DNA of 37,875 bases. Source: Prosthecobacter debontii. Lineage in GTDB: Bacteria; Verrucomicrobiota; Verrucomicrobiia; Verrucomicrobiales; Akkermansiaceae. Below are positions 1 through 6,977 of this stretch, piece by piece (within the stretch, counting starts at the first letter, position 1; every line of letters begins with the position of its first letter). Both the position numbers and the translations under genes were made by a program. The DNA lies in contig CAMCYT010000002.1 of NCBI GenBank assembly GCA_945885485.1, positions 1-37,875 of the forward strand, in the 5' to 3' direction. The notes below the pieces were generated by a model that had not been told where the DNA came from, searched no databases, and was given only the letters and a program-made list of their open reading frames with translations.

Positions 1-531
1 GCCAGTGTGCTTAGCGAGAATGCCGTTGAGGCGTTTCTTGAGGTTAAACATAAAACCGATGGTGCGCTCGACGTCGGAAGCGGTGCCTTGGGCTCCGCCT
101 GAAACTTGGTGGATCATGACGTGTGAGTTCGGTAGGCAGAAGCGTTTGCCTTTGGTTCCTGCGGTGAGGAGCACGGAGCCCATCGATGCGGCGATACCGA
201 TGCAGTAGGTGTTCACGTCGCAGGTGAGGAATTGCATGGTGTCATAGATCGCAAGGCCAGCGGTGACGGAACCGCCTGGGGAGTTGATGTAGATGTGGAT
301 GTCCTTTTTCGGATCCTGCATCTGGAGGAAAAGCAACTGGGCGATGACGGAGTTCGCGACGTAATCATCAATGCCTGTGCCGATGAAGATAATGCGGTCC
401 TTGAGGAGGCGTGAGTAAATGTCGAACGACCGCTCGCCGCGTCCATCGGACTCGATGACGATGGGGACGTAGTAGCTGTTCTTTGGCGACTGGTTGGAAC
501 CGGAGTTGTTGGAGGGAGGAAAAAGATTCAT
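1..531 (-). CDS. clpP: ATP-dependent Clp protease proteolytic subunit ClpP (3' end cut by window)
   Basis: Serine peptidase that forms the tetradecameric ClpP barrel and degrades proteins unfolded by ClpX or ClpA in the cytoplasm. The minus-strand frame reads 177 codons from ATG at 529-531 to the window edge without a stop; about 20 C-terminal residues are probably missing. The nucleophile Ser116 lies in GIAASMGS and the catalytic His141 in HVMIHQ; the INSPGG oxyanion-region motif is at 83-87. The third catalytic residue (Asp) would lie beyond the edge. The start is 6 bp after the tig stop codon, the usual tig-clpP(-clpX) operon, so clpX may follow outside the window. No Shine-Dalgarno is visible before the ATG (CTTAATCACTC), so translation may depend on coupling to tig. 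Confidence 0.96.
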   Translation of the reverse strand, partial: MNLFPPSNNSGSNQSPKNSYYVPIVIESDGRGERSFDIYSRLLKDRIIFIGTGIDDYVANSVIAQLLFLQMQDPKKDIHIYINSPGGSVTAGLAIYDTMQFLTCDVNTYCIGIAASMGSVLLTAGTKGKRFCLPNSHVMIHQVSGGAQGTASDVERTIGFMFNLKKRLNGILAKHTG

Positions 532-537
532 GAGTGA

Positions 538-1875
538 TTAAGCGGGGTTTGCTTCAAATTCTTCGGCGGATACTTCAGTGACATTCGCTTGTTCGACGAG
601 GAAGTCAATCGTTTGGCCAATAAGCATGGAATTTCGGATCGATTGGATCTGGCGATTTTTCTGAAGGTCTTTGATGACCTTTTTGATCGGCTGTTTGCGC
701 TGTTGGGCGATTTGGGAAATGTGGCCAAGCAGATCGGCATCGGAAACGCTGATTTTTTCTGCTTGGGCGATTTCTTGTAGAAGGAAATTGGTGCGGAGGT
801 TGGTGACGGCGCGTTTGGTGGCTACGGAGAAGATTTCCTCTTGCTGCTTGAGGATGTCTTCATCGCTTGCTCCTTGCTGGCTGCCTTGCTCGACGAGGGA
901 GTTGGCTTGGTTTTGAACTTCGCGTTTCACGATTTCCTCAGGAAGCTCGAAGCTGACTGCGGTGTTGAGTTTCTCGACGATCTGGGAAACTTTGAGCTCG
1001 TTGATCTGCTTGGTTTTCTCCATCCCCATGTTCTCGCGGACGATGGCTTTGATCTCGTCGAGGGTTTTTCCTGGAACGAGTTTTTCGGCGAAATCGTCGT
1101 TCAACTCAGGGAGTTTCGGGGCTTTGATGCCCTGCACGGTGGTGTGTAGGACGATGGCTTTGCCGCGGAGTTCTTCGAAAGGAAAGGCGTCGTCGAGGGT
1201 GATGGTGACGTCTTTTTGATCGCCTGTTTTAGAACCAACGAGTTGCTCAGCGTAGCCGGGAAGGAACGAACCTTCTTTGACGGGGAGCCAATGATTCTCA
1301 CGCTTGGCGAGGTATTGGCCTTTTTCACCGATGGCTTCGGTGAGCGAAACACCATCAAGGGTGGTGGTGAAATCAACCACAGCGATGTCGTCGTTCTGGA
1401 TCGCGCGGTCGGTGACGTCTTCGAATTCGGCGAGGCGCTCGCGGATGCTTTCGAGTTGGGTGTTGATTTCCTCATCGGTGACTTCCGTGGAAGGCGCTTT
1501 GATCTCGATGCCTTTATAGTTAGGAAGAGTGAATTCTGGGGCGAGGATGAGGCGGGTTTCGAAAGCGATTGAGCCGTCCGGGCGTTCGTTGATGTTGTCG
1601 GGGAAGCCGAAGTCGAGGACTTTGAGGTTCTCGGTTTCGAGGGCTTTATCGCAAGCAGCGCCGAACAAGGACTCGGTGAGTTCTTCGGAAATTTGCTTTC
1701 CAAAACGTTTCTCGATCACGGCTTTAGGGGCCTTACCGGGGCGGTAGCCAGGGAGTTTTGCCTGAGAAGCATAGGTAGAGGTGATGGATGCGCGTTTAGC
1801 TGCGACATCGGCGGATGGGACCTCAACGTTGAGGATGGCGATGCATTTTGGCTGTTTTTCGACGGCGATGTTCAT
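538..1875 (-). CDS. tig: Trigger factor, ribosome-associated chaperone and peptidyl-prolyl isomerase
   Basis: Binds ribosomal protein L23 at the exit tunnel and protects nascent chains. The protein is 445 aa, a normal length for the family. The N-terminal ribosome-binding domain carries GYRPGKAP at 43-50, matching the family signature GFRPGKxP. An FKBP-like PPIase domain follows at about 155-245, then the helical C-terminal chaperone arms. It is the first gene of the tig-clpP operon. The start at 1875 is the only reasonable ATG (MNIAVEKQPK); the sequence before it is pyrimidine-rich (CCCTCCCCC) with no Shine-Dalgarno. It is divergent from the GntR/LacI-type regulator starting at 2006, sharing a 130-bp intergenic region. 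Confidence 0.97.
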   Translation of the reverse strand: MNIAVEKQPKCIAILNVEVPSADVAAKRASITSTYASQAKLPGYRPGKAPKAVIEKRFGKQISEELTESLFGAACDKALETENLKVLDFGFPDNINERPDGSIAFETRLILAPEFTLPNYKGIEIKAPSTEVTDEEINTQLESIRERLAEFEDVTDRAIQNDDIAVVDFTTTLDGVSLTEAIGEKGQYLAKRENHWLPVKEGSFLPGYAEQLVGSKTGDQKDVTITLDDAFPFEELRGKAIVLHTTVQGIKAPKLPELNDDFAEKLVPGKTLDEIKAIVRENMGMEKTKQINELKVSQIVEKLNTAVSFELPEEIVKREVQNQANSLVEQGSQQGASDEDILKQQEEIFSVATKRAVTNLRTNFLLQEIAQAEKISVSDADLLGHISQIAQQRKQPIKKVIKDLQKNRQIQSIRNSMLIGQTIDFLVEQANVTEVSAEEFEANPA

Positions 1876-1973
1876 GAATGTTCTGCTTTGGGGGAGGGAA
1901 ACTAGGCGTGGTTGGGTGAGATTGGCAACGAAATATCTAATCTCTTAACGTTGGATTCTTTGCCACTCGACAT

Positions 1974-1994
1974 CTGTTACCAATTGGGTAACAG
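1974..1994. promoter_or_regulatory. Operator-like dyad upstream of the GntR/LacI-type regulator
   Basis: Inverted repeat CTGTTACC-AATTG-GGTAACAG with 8-bp perfect arms and a 5-bp spacer, ending 11 bp before the regulator's ATG, in the tig/regulator divergent region. Its size and symmetry fit a dimeric winged-helix (GntR) or LacI-type operator. Autoregulation is an inference from position; no second copy was noticed in the window. Confidence 0.5.
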
Positions 1995-2005
1995 GTTTCC
2001 ACGTC

Positions 2006-3070
2006 ATGAAACCCTTCCGATCACTCACAGCAGTCGAGCAACTTGCTGCGCATTTGCGTCAGGAAATCTTGGCGGGTTCGTTGGGCGATACCTTGCCGGG
2101 GGTGAATCGGTTGGCGAAGGAATTGGCGGTTAGCCCGAAGACGATTATCGCGGCTGTTGCGCAGTTGGAGCATGAGGGCTTGTTGCGCGGGCAGGGTGAG
2201 CGGCGGCGGTGTCAGGTCACGCCGCCAGCAGAAAAAGCCCAAACCATACTGCGGGTGGGGATTATTCTCTATGAGTCTGAGAATAAAAATTCATCCTACA
2301 AAGTTGATTTATTGCATCGTTTGCAACAAGCTGGGCACTCTCCGTTTTTTGCGGAAAAAACACTTCATGATCTAAGCATGAATGTGGAACGGGTTGCGGA
2401 TTTTGTAAAAAAATCCAAAGTCGATGCATGGATTGTTTGCGCAGGATCGAGGGAAATTTTGGAATGGTTTGCAAGACAATCTATTCCGGTTTTTGCGCAA
2501 TTCGGCAGGCCTAACGGGCTTCCAATTGCGGCTATCAAAGTGCGAAAGATTCCGGCGATGATAGAAGCCGTTAGAAAATTAATTGCTTTTGGGCATAGGA
2601 GAATTGTGATGATTGCTCGAGAAGAGCGGCGTAAGCCGAAGCCAGCGATTTTTGAACAAGCATTTCTGGATGAGTTGGAATCCCATGGGATCAAAACTGG
2701 GCCATATCATTTGCCAGATTGGGAAGATAATGTCGCCGGATTGCATCGCTGCATGGATTCGCTTTTCAAACATACTCCTCCGACAGCTATATTTATATCC
2801 GAGTCTCCTTTGCTTATCTCGGCAAAGGATTATCTCGCCCAGAAAGGAATCATCGTGCCGCGTGATGTCTCCATGGTTTGTCACGACCCAGATGTGTCTT
2901 TTTTATGGTGCGATCCGCCAATCTCACACATACGTTGGGATAGTGAACCAGTTGTTAGGCGCATGGTGAGTTGGGCGGATAAAGTCGCGCGCGGTGTAGT
3001 GGATAAGCGCCAAGTCCACACGCTGGCGGAGTTTATTGAGGGAGGAACGATAGGGCCGGTGCCAAGGTAG
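2006..3070 (+). CDS. GntR-type winged-helix regulator with LacI-type ligand-binding domain
   Basis: Transcriptional regulator of 354 aa. Residues 1-75 form a GntR winged helix (VEQLAAHLRQEILAG, then LAKELAVSPKTI as recognition helix and LEHEGLLRGQGERR as wing). Residues from about 80 resemble the periplasmic-binding-protein-like sensor domain of LacI/GalR regulators (GHRRIVMIAREERR, then PPTAIFISES and VSMVCHDPD). This is the AraR-like arrangement, common in Verrucomicrobia and usually sugar-responsive; the effector is unknown. A perfect 8-bp-arm dyad lies just upstream. The final codons AGG TAG lie in the terminus of a family-1 repeat starting at 3066, so the repeat supplies the stop codon and the last Arg. 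Confidence 0.85.
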   Translation: MKPFRSLTAVEQLAAHLRQEILAGSLGDTLPGVNRLAKELAVSPKTIIAAVAQLEHEGLLRGQGERRRCQVTPPAEKAQTILRVGIILYESENKNSSYKVDLLHRLQQAGHSPFFAEKTLHDLSMNVERVADFVKKSKVDAWIVCAGSREILEWFARQSIPVFAQFGRPNGLPIAAIKVRKIPAMIEAVRKLIAFGHRRIVMIAREERRKPKPAIFEQAFLDELESHGIKTGPYHLPDWEDNVAGLHRCMDSLFKHTPPTAIFISESPLLISAKDYLAQKGIIVPRDVSMVCHDPDVSFLWCDPPISHIRWDSEPVVRRMVSWADKVARGVVDKRQVHTLAEFIEGGTIGPVPR

Positions 3071-3201
3071 GGTCAACCCCGACAAGTCGGGGTTGACCGT
3101 AGAATTAAAAAGGTTGGCGCTGAAGGGATGTCTCACGCCCGTCAGAACAATCGCGTGTTGATATTTTTGATTTGGGTCGCCGACGGCGCGGCGACCCTAC
3201 C
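3066..3201 (+). repeat. Family-1 BIME-like repeat (copy 1)
   Basis: 136-bp element bounded by GGTAGGG and CCCTACC. The left hairpin is GGTCAACCCC-GACAAGTC-GGGGTTGACC, a variant loop. A conserved linker (GGTTGGCGCTGAAG...CACGCCCGT...TTTGATTT) leads to a right hairpin GGGTCGCC...GGCGACCC. A GTAG tetranucleotide sits at the foot of each hairpin when each is read outward-in. It lies between two converging genes: it contains the stop codon of the upstream regulator (3068-3070) and ends 8 bp before the purU stop. Confidence 0.85.
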
Positions 3202-3209
3202 ATTTTTGT

Positions 3210-4067
3210 TTAATCTGGAAATACGATGGCTCGGTTTCCATCGATGAGTGTGCGATCATGGACGTGGTAACGAATGCCTTTAGCTAGGGCAATGCGTTCG
3301 CATTGACGGCCGAGGCGGGAGAGATCGTTGGGTGAATGGAAATGATTCACGCGCTCGACTTCTTGTTCGATGATGGGGCCGGCATCGAGATCGTTGGTGA
3401 CGTAGTGGCACGTTGCGCCGATGAGTTTCACGCCGCGATCGTAGGCTTGGCGATAAGGGTTTGCGCCAATGAAGGCTGGTAAAAAGGAATGATGGATGTT
3501 GATGATTTTTCCGGAAAATTCATCGCAGAAACTCGCTGGCAGAATCTGCATAAAACGCGCGAGGACGATGAGTTCGACATTCTGTTCGATGAGTAATTCG
3601 CGGATGTTTTTGAAACCTTGTTCACGGTTTGTGCCACTCATTTCGACATAGTGAAATGGCAGGCCGGATCGCTCGGCGATGGCGCGGCAGTTTTCGCGGT
3701 TGCCGATGACTGAAGTGATTTCGATGGGTAGTTCGTTGAGTTCGGAACGCCAGATGATTTCATTGAGGCAGTGATCGGTTTTGGTCACCAAAACAGCCGT
3801 GCGCATTTTGTAAGGAAGGTTGCGGAAATGCCATGTGGCATGGAGCTCTTGGGCTAGCGGGTTGAAATTCGTTTTGAATTGCTCGACGCCGATGTTCAGC
3901 TCTGTGGTATCGATCTCAAGACGGGCGAAGAATTTTTTTCCAATCTGATCCGAAAATTGGCTGAATTCGATCAAGTTACCGTGATGCAACGCGACGTAGG
4001 AAGCGATTTTCGCCACAATACCCGGTTGGTCAGGGGAGGAAAGTTTAAGGATAAGGCCAGAACGCAT
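3210..4067 (-). CDS. purU: Formyltetrahydrofolate deformylase PurU
   Basis: Hydrolyses 10-formyl-THF to formate and THF, balancing one-carbon pools and feeding formate to purine synthesis. The protein is 285 aa. It has an N-terminal ACT domain (about 1-80, SSPDQPGIVAKIASYV) and a formyltransferase-fold catalytic domain (about 88-285). The catalytic triad of the formyltransferase family is visible as Asn190 and His192 (NIHHSFLP) and Asp228 (NDLDAGPI). The ACT domain separates it from PurN. The gene stands alone on the minus strand. No Shine-Dalgarno precedes the ATG; instead a 23-nt sequence at 4081-4103, identical to one before the pfkB gene, lies 13 nt upstream. Confidence 0.95.
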   Translation of the reverse strand: MRSGLILKLSSPDQPGIVAKIASYVALHHGNLIEFSQFSDQIGKKFFARLEIDTTELNIGVEQFKTNFNPLAQELHATWHFRNLPYKMRTAVLVTKTDHCLNEIIWRSELNELPIEITSVIGNRENCRAIAERSGLPFHYVEMSGTNREQGFKNIRELLIEQNVELIVLARFMQILPASFCDEFSGKIINIHHSFLPAFIGANPYRQAYDRGVKLIGATCHYVTNDLDAGPIIEQEVERVNHFHSPNDLSRLGRQCERIALAKGIRYHVHDRTLIDGNRAIVFPD

Positions 4068-4080
4068 GGGGGTGTTTAAG

Positions 4081-4103
4081 CTTCAAGTTTCAAAATTCAA
4101 CTT
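4081..4103 (-). promoter_or_regulatory. 23-nt leader sequence shared with the pfkB gene (copy before purU)
   Basis: Read on the minus strand, this 23-nt AT-rich segment (begins AAGTTGAATTTTG, ends ACTTGAAG) is identical to 6941-6963 read on the plus strand. Each copy lies 13-14 nt before the start codon of an unrelated gene (purU here) and next to the right end of a family-1 repeat. It contains a weak AAGTT...AACTT dyad. It could be a shared regulatory leader or a duplicated repeat flank; the sequence alone does not decide. Confidence 0.55.
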
Positions 4104-4112
4104 TCAAATTCA

Positions 4113-4240
4113 GGTAGGGTCGCGGCGCCTTCCTCGACCCAAATCAAAAATATCAACGTGGGATTGTGCAAACGCACATGCAACCTACCTTAACGCCCAC
4201 CTTTTTTGAATCACGGTCAACACGGCGTGTTGACCCTACC
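4113..4240 (-). repeat. Family-1 BIME-like repeat (copy 2, inverted)
   Basis: 128-bp copy in reverse orientation: GGTAGGGTCGCGG...CCTCGACCC hairpin on the left, then the linker, then CGGTCAACA...TGTTGACC ending in CCCTACC. A 15-bp fragment (CGGGTTGATCCTACC) continues to 4255. The open frame of the TauE-like gene begins inside this element at 4166. Confidence 0.8.
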
Positions 4241-4669
4241 CGGGTTGATCCTACCGTAAATTCATGGGTTGAACTTTTGCTGCGCGCCATTCAGCTTGGG
4301 TTTGTGAAAGTCATTGCGATTGCGATTGTTATTGGTTTGGTGGCGGGATTGTTAGGCGCGCTTTGTGGCGTGGGGGGTGGGATTGTGATGGTTCCGGCTT
4401 TTGTGCTGGCTCTGGGATTAAAGCAGCAAGAGGCGATTGCAACTTCGCTTGCTATCATTATTGTCACATCTCTGGTTTCCACTGCTAACAACGCTACGAA
4501 GGCAGGACATCTCATCGATTGGAAAATCGTCGCCATGGTCGGTGCGGCATCGGCTGTAGCGGCCTGGTTTGGTACAGATCTCATGCGTTCACTCTCGAAT
4601 CCAACGCTGACCCGGATTTTCGGTGTGGTGATGGTTCTCTTCGGCGCGAGAATGCTGATTAAAGGGTAG
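4166..4669 (+). CDS. Half-size TauE/SafE-family membrane permease (start uncertain)
   Basis: Member of the TauE/SafE (DUF81) permease family, implicated in export of sulfonates and other organic acids; the substrate here is unknown. The 167-aa frame contains the family hallmark GLLGALCGVGGGIVMVPAFV and about four hydrophobic helices, roughly half the usual length of about 250 aa, so it would act as a half-transporter or dimer if functional. The ATG at 4166 lies in a family-1 repeat, and residues 1-30 are plainly repeat-encoded (ESRSTRRVDPTRVDPT). The real start may be TTG 4277 or GTG 4304, just before the first helix. The stop (AAA GGG TAG) is 7 bp before the next repeat. Confidence 0.7.
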   Translation: MQTHMQPTLTPTFFESRSTRRVDPTRVDPTVNSWVELLLRAIQLGFVKVIAIAIVIGLVAGLLGALCGVGGGIVMVPAFVLALGLKQQEAIATSLAIIIVTSLVSTANNATKAGHLIDWKIVAMVGAASAVAAWFGTDLMRSLSNPTLTRIFGVVMVLFGARMLIKG

Positions 4670-4676
4670 TTAAAAA

Positions 4677-4828
4677 GTTAGGGTCAACACGCCGTGTTGA
4701 CCGTGATTCTCTTCAATAGGGAATACAAAGAAGAAGTTTTAGAAATTCCTAGGAAGATCACACGCCCGACAGAACAATCCCACGTTGATATTTTTGATTT
4801 GGGTCGCCAGCGGCGTGGCGACCCTACC
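4677..4828 (+). repeat. Family-1 BIME-like repeat (copy 3)
   Basis: About 150 bp, from GTTAGGG (terminus mutated by one base) through GGTCAACA...TGTTGACC, a lengthened linker, and GGGTCGCC...GGCGACCC to CCCTACC. It begins 7 bp after the TauE-like stop codon. Confidence 0.8.
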
Positions 4829-4831
4829 GTA

Positions 4832-4906
4832 AACAATCGCGCATTTCCGTTTTTAAATGGGTCGCCGACGGCCCCGACATATCGGGGTGTACGCGGCGAC
4901 CCTACC
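4832..4906 (+). repeat. Family-1 repeat, right-half fragment with nested palindrome
   Basis: Truncated copy that keeps the distal linker (ACAATCGCG...) and the right hairpin, in the long-loop form with CCCCGACATATCGGGG inserted between the GTCGCC and GGCGAC arms. Its terminal CCTACC supplies the TAG stop codon of the GT9 gene on the other strand (4902-4904). Confidence 0.8.
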
Positions 4907-5834
4907 CTATCGCATTTAAAACATCAGAAACCTGCAACTCGTTCTGACAGCGGTGGTCCATCTGACATTTTGGTGAGAGGCACGGCGCGCATTCGACGTG
5001 ATGTTTGACGACAATATTCTGTTTGCCGAGCGGGCGTTTCCAGTTGGGATCGTTGGGTCCGAAGAGAGTGATGCATGTGCCTCCGCTGTAGGCGGCGAGG
5101 TGGGGGAGTGAACCATCCGCAGAGATGATTAAATGAAATGTCGCAAGCGTCGATAAAGCGGCACCTAGCGGTGAGGCGTGGAAAAATTCGGCATCGTCGC
5201 CCAAGCGGGTCGATAAAATTTTTCCGAGATCGCGACTTCCTACCGAGCCTGCGACCGTCAGGTGATAGCCTTTTTCTAACAAAGAAATCGCTAACATCTG
5301 CCAGCGATCCAGCGGCCATTCATGGCTGATTCCAAAATCTGATCCCGGGCAAAGCAGAACGGTTTTGGGTTTCGCTGGAATCCCCAAAGAGGCGGGGACA
5401 AAAAACTCGGGTTGGGTGACGGAAACGCCCATTTCCTCGACAAAATTTAGGTAGAAGCGCACGCGGTGCTCGGTTGGTGAATCGAGGGCTTGGAGCGGAT
5501 GAGTGAGAAGTTTTTTGAGGCGAACATCGGAAGGACCGAGTCGACGCGGAATTTTCGCTTTAACAAAGGCTTTTGCAGCTATCCCTTCCTCCCACACAAG
5601 GGACGCCTCCCAATCATTTCCTATGATTTTAGATAGCTCGCCTACGCTGGTTCTAAGGGAAAACGTAAAGCACGGGAGATTACAAACTGTCTTCCAAAAG
5701 CTTTCTTGTCCATCTTGGCAAACAAGTGCGCTAACGATACAGCTACGCACTAGCGCACGCACCGCGGGAACCGCGAAACACGCTTCGTCCCAGCGCTCGG
5801 GCAACGCCATGACCATTCCTTTGCCCTGACTCAT
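4902..5834 (-). CDS. GT9-family glycosyltransferase (heptosyltransferase-like)
   Basis: 310-aa member of glycosyltransferase family 9, the ADP-heptose:LPS heptosyltransferase family. The N-terminal strand-turn and helix (MVMALPERWDEACFAVPAVRAL) and the C-terminal donor-site block with the family pattern (VLLCPGSDFGISHEWPLDRW, then ISADGSLPHLAAYSG, TLFGPNDPNWKRP) are visible. A cysteine cluster near the C-terminus (CAPCLSPKCQ) matches the CxxC region seen in many GT9 proteins. It probably acts on a cell-surface glycan; donor and acceptor are not deducible. The ATG overlaps the ThuA-like stop by 4 bp (ATGA), so the genes are probably translationally coupled. The last codons ATA GGG TAG run into a family-1 repeat, so the native C-terminus may have been replaced. 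Confidence 0.85.
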   Translation of the reverse strand: MSQGKGMVMALPERWDEACFAVPAVRALVRSCIVSALVCQDGQESFWKTVCNLPCFTFSLRTSVGELSKIIGNDWEASLVWEEGIAAKAFVKAKIPRRLGPSDVRLKKLLTHPLQALDSPTEHRVRFYLNFVEEMGVSVTQPEFFVPASLGIPAKPKTVLLCPGSDFGISHEWPLDRWQMLAISLLEKGYHLTVAGSVGSRDLGKILSTRLGDDAEFFHASPLGAALSTLATFHLIISADGSLPHLAAYSGGTCITLFGPNDPNWKRPLGKQNIVVKHHVECAPCLSPKCQMDHRCQNELQVSDVLNAIG

Positions 5835-6763
5835 TTCTTGCGGGGCGTTTTCGGATCGAGATTTGCCGCCATGTCTTCCTCGGTCACCTTGGACTCGACT
5901 CCTTTTTCCGGGACTTCAATTTTCGTAATCCAAAGCAACGCATTGAGCACGACTTTACGCATGTTGTCGTCCGCCCAGTTTTTATGGAAATGTCCACCAG
6001 TAAAGCCGACCCCACGTCCGCCTTCTGGGCGTTCGATGCACCACATCATGGTTTCTTCTTCGCCTTTTCGTTCTTGGATGTGAGGGTAAGGACCTTTCGG
6101 GTGAACGTATGGACCGTCGCGGGTTTCATCGGTGGGTGTTGCGACGAGGATCGACTTCACGCCCTTCATTCCCTCAGGGAAACGGATAGAGAAATACCAT
6201 TCGTCGCGGATTTTGAATGGACTCACACCGCGGGAAATTGGGTGTTCGGGGAATTTTTTGTAATCGGCTTCCCACATCGGGTTGCAAGAGAAATTGGTTT
6301 CGTAAGCTCCACCGATCCATTCGCGGAACAGATCGCCGGTTACCGGTTCGCTATGAGAGCACTCGACTGCGTAATGCATCATCATGATCCCGCCACCACG
6401 CTTCGCGACTTTTTGAAGCAATTCAGTATGGTTACCTTGAAGCGCTGGATGGCCTTTTCCTCCGTCTGAGTAGATGACCACGGCATCCGCTGTTTCAAGC
6501 GCCGCATCGTCTTTCACCCAATGATTGTCATGCACCTCCACATCAAGACCGGGAATGTCTTTGAGGCATTTTTGGAAAAGCATGCAACCCGCATTGAATT
6601 CATGGTCACCCGGGCCGTGGCTCTGCTTACCAGCGATGAGGATGAGTTTTTTGTTGGCGGGTTTTTCAGCAAAAGCAGCCGTAGGGATAACCAACGCACT
6701 TAAACAAACACCCATGAAAACGTGACGGAGACTAGACAATTTCATATTCTTGAAATGCATCAT
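5831..6763 (-). CDS. Secreted ThuA-like (class-I glutamine amidotransferase-like fold) protein
   Basis: 310 aa with a signal peptide; the likely initiator is the second in-frame Met (residue 7, MKLSSLRHVFMGVCLSALV), with cleavage near AFA-EK. The mature part matches the ThuA domain: LILIAGKQSHGPGDHEF at the start, ADAVVIYSDGGKGH, GGGIMMMHYAVE, and GFTGGHFHKNW near the end. ThuA homologues are abundant in Verrucomicrobia and Planctomycetes and are linked to carbohydrate metabolism, but no clear catalytic activity is established. It is the first gene of a two-gene unit with the GT9 gene (4-bp overlap), divergent from the pfkB gene across a family-1 repeat. Confidence 0.88.
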   Translation of the reverse strand: MMHFKNMKLSSLRHVFMGVCLSALVIPTAAFAEKPANKKLILIAGKQSHGPGDHEFNAGCMLFQKCLKDIPGLDVEVHDNHWVKDDAALETADAVVIYSDGGKGHPALQGNHTELLQKVAKRGGGIMMMHYAVECSHSEPVTGDLFREWIGGAYETNFSCNPMWEADYKKFPEHPISRGVSPFKIRDEWYFSIRFPEGMKGVKSILVATPTDETRDGPYVHPKGPYPHIQERKGEEETMMWCIERPEGGRGVGFTGGHFHKNWADDNMRKVVLNALLWITKIEVPEKGVESKVTEEDMAANLDPKTPRKK

Positions 6764-6804
6764 GTCCCTACGTTTGGGGCAACTTCCAAATTACAACCAT
6801 GAAA

Positions 6805-6933
6805 GGTAGGGTCAACACGCCGTGTTGACCGTAGAATTAAATAGGTTGTCACTGAACCAAGGTTTCACACCCGTAAGAACGATCCCGCATTGAGAATTTT
6901 GATTTGGGTCGCCGGCGGCGCGGCGACCCTACC
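6805..6933 (+). repeat. Family-1 BIME-like repeat (copy 4)
   Basis: 129-bp complete copy from GGTAGGG to CCCTACC. Left hairpin GGTCAACA...TGTTGACC, linker GGTTGTCACTGAACC...CACACCCGT..., right hairpin GGGTCGCC-GGCGGCGC-GGCGACCC with the short loop. It occupies the divergent region between the ThuA-like and pfkB genes, one of only two complete copies (with 4113-4240) at gene 5' ends. Confidence 0.85.
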
Positions 6934-6940
6934 TTTTTAG

Positions 6941-6963
6941 AAGTTGAATTTTGAAACTTGAAG
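6941..6963 (+). promoter_or_regulatory. 23-nt leader sequence shared with purU (copy before the pfkB gene)
   Basis: Exact copy, in gene orientation, of the 23 nt upstream of purU (4081-4103 on minus), 14 nt before the ATG and 7 bp after a family-1 repeat terminus. The similarity extends weakly toward the start codon (GAAGC-TA-ACCCC in both). Confidence 0.55.
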
Positions 6964-6977
6964 CATAGAACCCCTAC

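Noticed and set aside
4694..5008. 104-aa plus-strand frame
   Set aside because: It consists mainly of family-1 repeat sequence and then the antisense of the GT9 gene.
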